This document shows, one piece after another, positions 1 to 6,565 of a stretch of DNA of 7,574 nt. The number at the start of each line of letters is the position of its first letter. The first letter of the stretch is position 1. The translations under genes were made by a program, and so were the position numbers. Under the pieces are notes generated by a model that searched no databases, was not told where the DNA came from, and saw nothing but the letters and a program-made list of their open reading frames with translations. Source of the stretch: UBA3263 sp964508865 (lineage in GTDB: Bacteria; Bacteroidota; Bacteroidia; Bacteroidales; Muribaculaceae); contig CAZDVP010000094.1 in assembly GCA_964508865.1 (NCBI GenBank), forward strand, positions 1 through 7,574, written 5' to 3'.

Positions 1-793
1 GGGTGGGGGTTTCAATGGCGGGTTTGCCGGTGTAGTCGAGGATGGCGTCGGCGATGGCGCGGGCCATTTTGCTGACACCCTCTTTGGAGTTGAGGAATTT
101 TTCGCAGGTGGGATTGCAAATGAAGTCGAGCTCAATCAAAACCGAAGGCATGGCCGAGGCATGAAGCACCCAGAAGCCGGCCTGCAAAACGCCGCGGTTG
201 CGCCTGCCGGCATTTTTACACAGGCGCGCAACCGTCATGTCGGCAAAGTGAATACTCTGCTCCAGATGTTTGTTTTGCGAGAGTTCAAACATTATGTAGC
301 TCTCGGTTGAGTTCGGGTCAAAACCCTGATATTTGGTTGAGTAATCGCTCTCAAGTTCCATAACGGCGTTTTCGCGTTTGGCCACTTCGAGGTTCGAGGC
401 AGTTCGGTGCAGTCCGAGCGTATAGACCGACGCGCCGGCTATGTTGAGACGGTTCTTGTTGTTTTTGGCAACGGAGTTAACGTGGATGCTGACAAACAGG
501 TCGCCATGGTTGCGGTTGGCAATGTTGGCGCGCTCCTGAAGTTCGATGAAGCGGTCGTCCTGGCGGGTCATTACGATGTTCAGCCCCGGGGTTTCGGCCA
601 ACAAACGGCGGATTTCGAGCGCAACATTCAGGTTAATAGTCTTTTCGTTAGTAATCAAGCCCACCGCGCCATAGTCCTTGCCGCCATGCCCCGGATCGAG
701 CACAACCGTAAAACCGTCTTTGCCCGCGGCAAAAGCGGCAGGCAAACACAAGAAAAACAACAGCAAAGTCAGCGCTTTGTGTAGAATATTCAT
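1..793 (-). CDS. N-acetylmuramoyl-L-alanine amidase (Amidase_3), 3' end outside window
   Basis: Zinc-dependent amidase predicted to cut the amide bond between N-acetylmuramic acid and the stem peptide of peptidoglycan, in the periplasm. Read from ATG at 793, the frame stays open for 264 codons to the window edge with no stop. Residues 1-23 look like a signal peptide (His5-Lys6, a hydrophobic core of Leu/Phe, then small residues PAAFAA). The mature part begins FTVVLDPGHGGKDYGAVG, with His36 as first zinc ligand, Glu50 (TNEKTINL) as second and His104 in SIHVNS as third. The catalytic Glu is probably Glu221 in VLIELDFICNP. All expected Amidase_3 landmarks are present and in order, so the catalytic domain (about 28-254) is complete; only the extreme C-terminus, or an added binding domain, is missing. 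It is transcribed divergently from the lipoprotein-dnaB cluster. The family assignment is firm; the physiological role (daughter-cell separation or wall recycling) is inferred. Confidence 0.93.
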   Translation of the reverse strand, partial: MNILHKALTLLLFFLCLPAAFAAGKDGFTVVLDPGHGGKDYGAVGLITNEKTINLNVALEIRRLLAETPGLNIVMTRQDDRFIELQERANIANRNHGDLFVSIHVNSVAKNNKNRLNIAGASVYTLGLHRTASNLEVAKRENAVMELESDYSTKYQGFDPNSTESYIMFELSQNKHLEQSIHFADMTVARLCKNAGRRNRGVLQAGFWVLHASAMPSVLIELDFICNPTCEKFLNSKEGVSKMARAIADAILDYTGKPAIETPT

Positions 794-814
794 AACTTGT
801 TAAAAAAACTTCTG

Positions 815-822
815 CAAAATTA
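815..822 (-). promoter_or_regulatory. Bacteroidota-type -7 box for the amidase gene
   Basis: On the minus strand this reads TAATTTTG, a perfect match to the Bacteroidota -7 consensus TAnnTTTG. It lies 21 bp upstream of the amidase ATG at 793, which would give a leader of roughly 15 nt. No clear TTTG -33 element is visible at the usual spacing; a weak ATTTAG lies upstream. Call by consensus only. Confidence 0.55.
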
Positions 823-845
823 GTGATTTTTACGCATCTAAATGC

Positions 846-853
846 TATCTTTG
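846..853 (+). promoter_or_regulatory. Bacteroidota-type -7 box for the lipoprotein-dnaB cluster
   Basis: The plus strand reads TATCTTTG, a perfect match to TAnnTTTG, followed by CA as is common in Bacteroidales promoters. It ends 29 bp before the lipoprotein ATG at 883, implying a leader of about 20-25 nt. The -33 element is weak (TTAG at 820-823). This box lies inside a possible GTG-initiated extension from 823, which argues that translation starts at 883 and not upstream. Confidence 0.6.
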
Positions 854-882
854 CAGTAGAAATTTTCAACAAGTCACCAAAA

Positions 883-1794
883 ATGCCACTAAAATATACA
901 CTTATACCACTATTTTTCGGCCTTATGCTTGCCGGCTGCGGCAGCAAACACGACCCGCGGCCGATTGAGCGCCTCGACTTGGCCCTCAGCGACGCTTCGC
1001 TGTCGGCCGCCGACTCGGCCGCCTTCAAGGCCTGGAGCACAATTGCCGGTTTCGAGGGCACGCCCGAGGAGTATGCCGGGCGAATGGCGCCATTTGAGGC
1101 TATAGTTCTCGGTTCGCTCGGCTCGCTCGACTCGGTGGAGCAGGTGTTGGGCCAGGCGCTGGCCGACCGCCCCGAGCTGAAGCTCATCGGAATAGTGAGC
1201 CCCTATAACCAGACCGTAGTGACCGACCCCGACGGCTATGTTTTCATTGCTCTAAACCATTACTTAGGGGCCGACAGCCGCGCCTACGCCGGATTCCCCG
1301 ACTATCTGAAGCGGCGCAAGGTTGCCGGCCGGCTGCCGGTCGACGTTGTCATGGCCGTTATTGCCGCCAACGGCGACCCGCAGCTCGGCGAAAGCTCCAC
1401 GCTGCTCAACCGCATGCTCTATCAGGGCGCACTGCTCAACCAAACCCTCAAGGCTCTGCCCGAGGGCACTACGGAGGCCACAGTGCTCGGCATGACCGAT
1501 GAGGAATATCAATGGTGTCAGGCCAACGAGGGCCGAATCTGGAGCACGGTTGTTGAGCGCAAATGGCTCTTTTCCGCCGACCCGGAAATCAGCGACCGGC
1601 TGCTGCGCCCGGCTCCCGCCTCGGCGCTGCTCACCCCCGAAGCTCCGGGTCAGGCACTGCTCTTCAACGCCTTGAAAATAGCTCAGGCCTACGAAAAAAA
1701 CACCGGTAAGAAGGCCTCTTTAACTCCCGAATTTTATAACAACAACTCGACTCTGACCCAGTCGGAATACGCACCCGCCCATGCCACCCATTGA
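883..1794 (+). CDS. GldB-like lipoprotein
   Basis: A 303-residue predicted lipoprotein of the gliding-motility GldB-related family. Residues 1-19 form a lipoprotein signal peptide: Lys4, a hydrophobic stretch, then lipobox Leu16-Ala17-Gly18-Cys19. The family hallmark is LNHYLGAD at 124-131 followed by a YAGFPDYLKRRK segment; a second conserved-looking block is RMLYQGALL from Arg177, and a third is VERKWLFS around Glu225. The family resembles metallopeptidase folds, but no HExxH is present here, so a non-enzymatic role is likely. GldB is required for gliding and type IX secretion-linked motility in flavobacteria; related proteins also occur in non-gliding Bacteroidales, where their job is unknown. 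I chose ATG 883 over an in-frame GTG at 823 because the signal peptide starts there and the promoter box lies between the two. The 3' end overlaps dnaB by 14 bp, suggesting coupled expression. Confidence 0.8.
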   Translation: MPLKYTLIPLFFGLMLAGCGSKHDPRPIERLDLALSDASLSAADSAAFKAWSTIAGFEGTPEEYAGRMAPFEAIVLGSLGSLDSVEQVLGQALADRPELKLIGIVSPYNQTVVTDPDGYVFIALNHYLGADSRAYAGFPDYLKRRKVAGRLPVDVVMAVIAANGDPQLGESSTLLNRMLYQGALLNQTLKALPEGTTEATVLGMTDEEYQWCQANEGRIWSTVVERKWLFSADPEISDRLLRPAPASALLTPEAPGQALLFNALKIAQAYEKNTGKKASLTPEFYNNNSTLTQSEYAPAHATH

Positions 1795-3322
1795 CCAGAA
1801 ACGCCAGTTTCGCAACAAACCGCAACACAACGCCCCGGAAACCGACGCCATAGGCCGAATGCCACCCCACGACAAAGAAATCGAGGAGGCGGTGCTCGGC
1901 GCTCTGATGCTCGAAAAGGACGCCTATGCGACGGTTTGCGACATTTTGCAGCCGCAATCGTTCTACGAGCCTGTGAACCAGAAGATTTTCGAGGCCATAC
2001 AGACGCTTGGAGTGCAGCAACAGCCAATTGACATGCTAACCGTTACGGAGCAACTGCGCGCCAACTCAACCATTGACGAAGTCGGCGGCCCGGCGTTCAT
2101 CGCCGAGCTGACCTCGCGGGTGGCCTCGGCGGCCAACATCGAATTCCACGCCCGAATCATTGCGCAGCAATATCTTGCACGCGAGCTGATTTCGTTCGGC
2201 ACCGAGGTTTCATCGAAGGCCTACGACCCGGCCAACGACATCGACGACGTGCTTCAGGAAGCCGAAGGCCACCTGTTTGAGCTCAGCCAGCGCAACGTGA
2301 AAAAGGAGGTGGTGCAGATCGATTCGGTTATCAACGACGCGATCAACACCATCCAGATGGCCGCCACCCGCGAAAGCGGCCTGTCGGGCCTGGCATCGGG
2401 CTATCCGGAACTCGACAAAAAAACCTCCGGCTGGCAGAACTCCGACCTGGTCATCATTGCCGCCCGCCCGGCAATGGGCAAAACCGCCATGGTGCTCTCC
2501 ATGGCCAAGAACATGGCCGTTAACTATAACACCAAAGTTGCCATATTCTCGCTCGAAATGTCGAAGCTGCAGCTGGTTAACCGTTTGATTCAGAACGTTT
2601 GCGAAATCGAAGGCGAAAAAATCAAATCGGGCCGCCTGAGCGACCGCGAATGGAACCAGTTGCTCTCGCGCATCGGCACCCTGCAGTCCGCCCCCATTTT
2701 CATCGACGACTCCCCGGGCCTGTCGATTCTCGAACTGCGAACCAAGGCGCGCCGCCTCGTACGCGAAAAAGGCGTGCAGTTCATTGTTATCGACTATTTG
2801 CAGCTGATGAACGCCTCGGGCATGAAATTCGGCTCGCGCGAACAGGAAGTGTCAATGATTTCGCGCTCGCTCAAAGAACTGGCCAAGGAGCTGAATATTC
2901 CAATCGTGGCCCTGTCGCAGCTCAACCGCTCGGTTGAATCGCGCTCCGAAGACAAGCGCCCGCAGCTGAGCGACCTGCGCGAATCGGGCGCTATTGAACA
3001 GGACGCCGACATCGTGTGCTTCATACACCGCCCGGAATACTACCTGCACGGCGCCGCGCGCGACGACGCTCCCGAGCTGCGCGGCAAAGCCGAGTTCATC
3101 ATTGCCAAGCACCGTAGCGGTTCGGTCGGCGACGTTCCCATGCGCTTCCGCGGCCAGTATGCCCGCTTCGAGAACTGGAACGACGTCGACATCATGTATG
3201 ACCAGACCTCGACCGCTTCGGCCATGAACACCGACCTCGACAACAACGACCCCCTGGGCGGAGTCAATCCCCTTTCAGGCGGAACGGCCGACATCAGCGG
3301 CGGCTCCCCCACCCCATTCTAA
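1781..3322 (+). CDS. dnaB: Replicative DNA helicase DnaB
   Basis: Hexameric 5'-3' helicase that unwinds DNA at the replication fork and contacts primase. At 513 residues it has normal bacterial length. The N-terminal DnaB domain covers about 27-130 (MPPHDKEIEEAVLGALMLEK onward), then a linker, then the RecA-like C-terminal domain from about 205 to 470. Walker A is ARPAMGKT with Lys234; the catalytic Glu is probably Glu259 in FSLEMS; Walker B is VIDYLQLM with Asp338; SQLNRSVE is the DNA-binding/H4 region; the probable Arg finger region is AKHRSG at 442-447 (Lys443, Arg445). There is no intein or frameshift. The C-terminus is a low-complexity Gly/Ser/Pro tail, common in Bacteroidota. The start at 1781 lies inside the preceding lipoprotein gene; Met27 (1859) is an alternative start, but a charged, disordered N-terminal extension is usual for this group. 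A zinc-ribbon/TM2 gene follows after 27 bp. Confidence 0.98.
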   Translation: MPPIDQKRQFRNKPQHNAPETDAIGRMPPHDKEIEEAVLGALMLEKDAYATVCDILQPQSFYEPVNQKIFEAIQTLGVQQQPIDMLTVTEQLRANSTIDEVGGPAFIAELTSRVASAANIEFHARIIAQQYLARELISFGTEVSSKAYDPANDIDDVLQEAEGHLFELSQRNVKKEVVQIDSVINDAINTIQMAATRESGLSGLASGYPELDKKTSGWQNSDLVIIAARPAMGKTAMVLSMAKNMAVNYNTKVAIFSLEMSKLQLVNRLIQNVCEIEGEKIKSGRLSDREWNQLLSRIGTLQSAPIFIDDSPGLSILELRTKARRLVREKGVQFIVIDYLQLMNASGMKFGSREQEVSMISRSLKELAKELNIPIVALSQLNRSVESRSEDKRPQLSDLRESGAIEQDADIVCFIHRPEYYLHGAARDDAPELRGKAEFIIAKHRSGSVGDVPMRFRGQYARFENWNDVDIMYDQTSTASAMNTDLDNNDPLGGVNPLSGGTADISGGSPTPF

Positions 3323-3349
3323 ACCGATAACTCCCAAACTCCTGAAAAT

Positions 3350-3745
3350 ATGAAATACTGCTCGAACTGCCACACCTACCACGACGACACCCCGAACTTC
3401 TGCCCAACCTGCGGCAGCCAGCTAATTCAGGTTATGCAAACCCCGCCTCCGCCGCCCGGTTATAACCGCTATGACTACGGCGACAACGCCTTTTCCGCCT
3501 CCGGCCCAGAAGGCAAGAGCCGCGGCGTGGCCGCCCTGCTGGCAATTTTTCTCGGCAGCTTTGGCGTTCACTACTTCTACCTTGGCAAAGTCGGCGCCGG
3601 CTTGCTCACCATTCTGCTAACCTTCGTGACCTGCTCACTCTGGAACTTCATCACCCTCATTCAAGGCATTCTGATGCTCTGCATGACCAATCGCGAATTC
3701 GAAGAAAAATACGTCCGCACCCCCTCCTTCTTCCCCCTCTTCTAA
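3350..3745 (+). CDS. Zinc-ribbon and TM2-domain membrane protein
   Basis: A 131-residue protein with three visible parts. Residues 4-21 form a zinc ribbon (Cys4-x2-Cys7 and Cys18-x2-Cys21, followed by Gly22). Residues 31-55 are a Pro-rich, polar linker (QTPPPPPGYNRYDYGD). Residues about 56-115 are a TM2 domain: a basic KSRGVA entry, a first membrane helix (ALLAIFLGSFGVHYFYLG), a short turn with KVGAGLL, and a second helix running into LWNFITLIQGILML. The FGVHYFYLGK motif is the TM2 hallmark. A short C-terminal tail EFEEKYVRTPS follows. TM2 proteins are widespread and their molecular function in bacteria is not established; the zinc ribbon would be cytoplasmic if both helices form a hairpin. 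The gene starts 27 bp after dnaB on the same strand, so it is probably co-transcribed; that does not show a role in replication. Confidence 0.85.
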   Translation: MKYCSNCHTYHDDTPNFCPTCGSQLIQVMQTPPPPPGYNRYDYGDNAFSASGPEGKSRGVAALLAIFLGSFGVHYFYLGKVGAGLLTILLTFVTCSLWNFITLIQGILMLCMTNREFEEKYVRTPSFFPLF

Positions 3746-3760
3746 CTCCGGGCGTCAACT

Positions 3761-3799
3761 TTTTGGGGGTGGAGGGTGTTGTAAGGGTGTATAACTTTT
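3761..3799 (+). promoter_or_regulatory. Possible weak promoter for the acyl-CoA ligase
   Basis: The 68-bp gap after the TM2 gene contains TTTTG at 3761-3765, resembling a -33 element, and TAACTTTT at 3792-3799, a 7/8 match to TAnnTTTG. The spacing of 26 bp between them is longer than usual, so this is a tentative call. No convincing terminator hairpin is visible in the same gap, so read-through from the dnaB cluster is equally possible. Confidence 0.3.
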
Positions 3800-3813
3800 A
3801 TTCATCGATTACT

Positions 3814-5475
3814 ATGCACGCCCAAAAAGAACTTATTCCTTATATCGCGCAGGCTTTGCGCGAAAATTTCGAACGTCCGGCATTTTCTAATATTCATGGC
3901 GAAAGCTACACCTACGGTGCAGTGGCGCAACAGATTGCGCGGCTGCACCTGATTTTTGAGCACTCGGGGCTTCGCCGGGGCGACAAGGTTGCTTTCTGCG
4001 CCCGCAACTGTGCCGAATGGGGCATCGGGGCGCTGGCGGTGTTGACCTACGGCGGGGTGTGCGTGCCTATTCTGCGCGATTTCAAGCCTGAAAACGTTGA
4101 GGAGCTGGCCAGCCATTCGGAGGCGAAGATTCTGTTTACCGACGAGGCGATGTGGAAGCAGCTCGACGCGGAAAAGATGCCGGCGCTTGTGGGCGCATTT
4201 GTACTCGGACAGGAGGAGCCGGTAATGTCGCGCAGCAAAAAGCTGACCGAAGCCTGCAAGGAGCTTGACCGGCTGATGACCAAGCGCTACCCCAAGGGCA
4301 TCAGCGCCAAAGATATCGACTATGCACCGGGCCACCCTGAGGACCCTGCGCTGATAAACTACACGTCGGGCTCCACCGGCCAGCCCAAGGGTGTTGTGCT
4401 TTCGCTCAACAATCTTTGGTCGAACATTCAGTATTCAATCGACGGGCTGAACTTTCTGCAGCCTGGCGACGGAATGGTGTGCATGCTGCCGCTTGCCCAC
4501 ATGTTCGGTTTCACGATCGAGATGCTCCACCCGTTCGTTAAGGGCTGTCACGTCAACTTTCTGACCCGCACTCCTGCTCCGAAAATCATCTTAGGGGCGT
4601 TTGCTCAGGTCAAGCCTAAGCTGATAGTAACCGTTCCGCTGATTCTGGAAAAGATTGTGCGCACGCAGATTTTTCCGACCATCAACAAGCCGAAAATGAA
4701 GCTGCTGCTCCACTTGCCCTTTATCGGCAAACGAATCTACGCCAAAGTGCGCGAAAAGCTGATGAACGCTTTCGGCGGCAACGTTTTGGAAATCATTGTT
4801 GGCGGCGCGGCGCTGAGCACCGACGTTGAACACTTTCTGCGCAAAATCCATTTCCCGGTAACGGTTGGCTACGGAATGACCGAATGCGGCCCGCTGATTG
4901 CCTATGCTCCCTGGAACGAGCGCAAACCCGGCTCGTGCGGCCGCATAGTTGACCGCATGGAGGCCAAGGTTGATTCGCCCGACCCGACGCGAATTCCGGG
5001 AGTGCTGAAAGTTCGCGGCGCCAACGTTATGAAAGGCTATTTCCACAACGACCGGGCAACGGCGCAGGCCATAGATTCCGACGGCTGGATGAGCACGGGC
5101 GACATTGTTCTCATCGACCCGGAAGGCTTCGTGACCATCAAAGGCCGCGAAAAGAACATGATTTTAGGCCCGTCGGGGCAGAACATCTACCCCGAAGAAA
5201 TCGAGTTCAAGTTGAACCGCGAGCCGCTGGTTGCGGAATCGCTGGTGGTCGACGCCGATGGCAAGCTCATGGCGCTGATTCATCCCGACTTCGACGCGGC
5301 AAAAGCTCAGAACCTCGACCGCGCTGCCATTGAACAAATCATGGAGGAGAATCTGGCAAAAGTGAACACCGAGCTGCCGGCCTACAGCAAGCTGGCGGGA
5401 CTGAAAATCTACGACGAAGAGTTCGAAAAAACGCCCAAGCGCTCCGTTAAGCGCTATCTCTACCAGCATAAATAA
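3814..5475 (+). CDS. AMP-forming acyl-CoA synthetase (long-chain fatty acid-CoA ligase-like)
   Basis: A 553-residue member of the ANL adenylate-forming superfamily, predicted to activate a fatty acid with ATP and join it to coenzyme A. The phosphate-binding loop is YTSGSTGQPKG at 183-193; GYGMTECGP contains the conserved Thr356-Glu357 pair; STGD ends with the ribose-binding Asp430; the hinge is KGREKN with Arg445. The C-terminal lobe ends in KTPKRSVKRYLY, where Lys546 is the best candidate for the adenylation lysine. The overall pattern (GGAALS before the TEC motif, NIYPEEIE after the hinge) fits long-chain acyl-CoA synthetases better than acetyl-CoA synthetase or NRPS domains; substrate length is inferred. 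I chose ATG 3814 because family similarity begins just after it; an in-frame TTG at 3763 would add 17 unsupported residues. No signal peptide or membrane segment is seen. Its 3' end faces the LicD gene across 14 bp. Confidence 0.92.
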   Translation: MHAQKELIPYIAQALRENFERPAFSNIHGESYTYGAVAQQIARLHLIFEHSGLRRGDKVAFCARNCAEWGIGALAVLTYGGVCVPILRDFKPENVEELASHSEAKILFTDEAMWKQLDAEKMPALVGAFVLGQEEPVMSRSKKLTEACKELDRLMTKRYPKGISAKDIDYAPGHPEDPALINYTSGSTGQPKGVVLSLNNLWSNIQYSIDGLNFLQPGDGMVCMLPLAHMFGFTIEMLHPFVKGCHVNFLTRTPAPKIILGAFAQVKPKLIVTVPLILEKIVRTQIFPTINKPKMKLLLHLPFIGKRIYAKVREKLMNAFGGNVLEIIVGGAALSTDVEHFLRKIHFPVTVGYGMTECGPLIAYAPWNERKPGSCGRIVDRMEAKVDSPDPTRIPGVLKVRGANVMKGYFHNDRATAQAIDSDGWMSTGDIVLIDPEGFVTIKGREKNMILGPSGQNIYPEEIEFKLNREPLVAESLVVDADGKLMALIHPDFDAAKAQNLDRAAIEQIMEENLAKVNTELPAYSKLAGLKIYDEEFEKTPKRSVKRYLYQHK

Positions 5476-5489
5476 CCCAGCTGCGGCTG

Positions 5490-6296
5490 TCAGTCGAGGA
5501 AATCCACGCGCAGGCTATGGACATGAAAAGTTTGAGGCAGAGCGTTGTAGTCGCCATAAATGCCTCGGAGATAAGAGTCATAGCCGGCGGGAACGGGGAG
5601 CATGGCGTCCTCGAACGGCACGCAAACGGTTGACCGGACATCGGCCAGCCGGCGCGGGCGGGTAAACAGCGAGCCGGGTGCATGGCGCATCCGGCCGCGC
5701 GCGCCTATGCGGGCAAAGAAGTTGGTCGCCGGGCTAATAACGCAACGGAAAAGCCACGCTGCCGGGCGCAGCAAAAGGCGTTGCACCGCGCGCGAGCGCA
5801 CGGCAGCAAGAGGCCAGACAATGTGTTTTTGATAAAGATTGACCGCTTTGTCGAGCCATAGCGACGACGAGGGGCGGATGTGGAACACGTCGACAAACAG
5901 CCCGCGATACCTGTAGTCCCAACCGCGCGGGTCAGGCTCCTGGATTTCGCTGCGGAGGTCGCGGATTTTGGGGTTCGGATTGACGTAGCCCCGGTCGGTC
6001 GAATAGTCCTGCCAGGCAAATGGAGCGTCCGGCAGTGAGAGCCACACCTTGCGCAAACGCCTGAAGTCGGGTTCGAGCAGCTCAATGTCGATGTCGTCGT
6101 CCCACGGAATGAAGCCGCCGTGGCGAATGGCACCGAGGCAGGTCCCCGAGCTGAGCCAGTAGGTGATCCCATTTTCTGAGCAGACGCGGTCAATGAACTT
6201 GAGGATTTCGAGCATACGCAACTGCCGGCGGCGCAAATCAGAGCCGTCGGGGTTAAACCGGTTGCGCAGTTCAACTTGCTTCTGCGGGGAAATCAC
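5490..6296 (-). CDS. LicD-family nucleotidyltransferase-fold transferase
   Basis: A 268-residue LicD family protein. LicD/fukutin-type enzymes transfer phosphocholine or other phospho-polyol groups from CDP-activated donors to surface glycans; the acceptor here cannot be told from sequence. The diagnostic block is SSGTCLGAIRHGGFIPWDDD at 49-68 running into DIDIE, with acidic metal-binding residues Asp66, Asp67, Asp68 and Asp70. Ahead of it is LRRRQLRMLEILKFID (21-36), and the C-terminus has the typical YLRGIYGDYNALP motif. A central stretch (about 150-220) is rich in Arg and hydrophobic residues with no clear motif. The start is GTG at 6296: no in-frame ATG lies between the upstream TAA at 6327-6329 and this point, and the ELRNRFNPDGSDLRRRQ lead-in matches what I recall of Bacteroidales LicD proteins; Met28 is the first ATG and would cut into the domain. 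No partner glycan genes are adjacent. Confidence 0.9.
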   Translation of the reverse strand: MISPQKQVELRNRFNPDGSDLRRRQLRMLEILKFIDRVCSENGITYWLSSGTCLGAIRHGGFIPWDDDIDIELLEPDFRRLRKVWLSLPDAPFAWQDYSTDRGYVNPNPKIRDLRSEIQEPDPRGWDYRYRGLFVDVFHIRPSSSLWLDKAVNLYQKHIVWPLAAVRSRAVQRLLLRPAAWLFRCVISPATNFFARIGARGRMRHAPGSLFTRPRRLADVRSTVCVPFEDAMLPVPAGYDSYLRGIYGDYNALPQTFHVHSLRVDFLD

Positions 6297-6319
6297 TTGC
6301 TCGATCAGGATAGAAAAAA

Positions 6320-6517
6320 ATAAGCCTTATCGGAGTGGATGTGGAAGAAACTCGAAATAGACAGGATTTGAGTGCTTAGAGGATCTCTGTAATCTGCCTT
6401 GGTGTTCCGGAGGAACACGCTCCCGAAGGAGTGGAGCCCGCCATTGATCCGAAAAGCTTGTCTCGGGTTTCAAAAAAGGATTGAAGAGTTTCCCAATCAG
6501 CTTCCGATAAGGCTTAT
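6320..6517. repeat. 198-bp element bounded by perfect 15-bp inverted repeats
   Basis: The left arm at 6320-6334 (ATAAGCCTTATCGGA) is the exact reverse complement of the right arm at 6503-6517. Inside, GAAACTC at 6347-6353 pairs with GAGTTTC at 6486-6492 (extended by GG 6343-6344 with CC 6493-6494), and GGATC at 6381-6385 pairs with GATCC at 6446-6450, so the arms form a nested long stem. Hand-counted GC is about 47%, clearly below the flanking genes. It occupies most of the gap between sdhB and licD. There is no start-codon ORF or transposase inside. I see no target-site duplication in the flanks. It could be a MITE-like insertion, an intergenic repeat family member, or a structured leader/ncRNA; one copy cannot decide. 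Confidence 0.6.
6402..6431 (-). other. Two adjacent hairpins at the apex of the inverted-repeat element
   Basis: GTGTTCC at 6402-6408 pairs perfectly with GGAACAC at 6412-6418 around a 3-nt loop. Next to it, CTCC at 6420-6423 pairs with GGAG at 6428-6431; read on the minus strand the latter is C(TTCG)G-closed, a classic stable UUCG tetraloop in RNA. This favours a minus-strand transcript (the direction of licD and sdhB) as the structured form. The pairing is directly visible; that it is transcribed or functional is inferred. Confidence 0.5.
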
Positions 6518-6528
6518 GTATGTTTAGC

Positions 6529-6565
6529 GAAGATGGTTGCCGCGCCGATGCGGCAACACATCTTC
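6529..6565 (-). terminator. Hairpin terminator downstream of sdhB
   Basis: Arms at 6529-6543 and 6550-6565 form a 15-bp stem interrupted by a single bulged base with a 6-nt loop; the core is GTTGCCGC/GCGGCAAC. On the minus strand it begins 14 nt after the sdhB stop codon, the position expected for a transcription terminator of the sdh operon. No uninterrupted T tract follows (the next bases are GCTAAACATAC), so it may rely on the stem alone or act partly as an mRNA 3'-end stabiliser. Confidence 0.75.

Noticed and set aside
407..784. Open frame antisense to the amidase gene
   Set aside because: The minus strand encodes an unmistakable Amidase_3 protein across the same bases; the plus-strand frame has no recognisable features.
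823..882. GTG-initiated N-terminal extension of the lipoprotein
   Set aside because: The extension would cover the -7 promoter box and put 20 residues in front of a well-formed lipoprotein signal peptide; ATG 883 fits much better.
1781..3322. Intein or split in dnaB, a common insertion target
   Set aside because: Walker A, Walker B and the downstream motifs are continuous, and the length (513 residues) is normal.
3763..3813. TTG-initiated extension of the acyl-CoA ligase
   Set aside because: The 17 added residues have no family support, and the stretch holds the only promoter-like sequence before the gene.
3802..4335. Antisense open frame of 177 residues within the acyl-CoA ligase
   Set aside because: The plus-strand ligase motifs run through the region, while the antisense product has no domain or start support.
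5476..5489. Bidirectional terminator between the ligase and licD
   Set aside because: Only a 4-bp CAGC/GCTG stem with a 4-nt loop is present and no T tract on either side; too weak to call.
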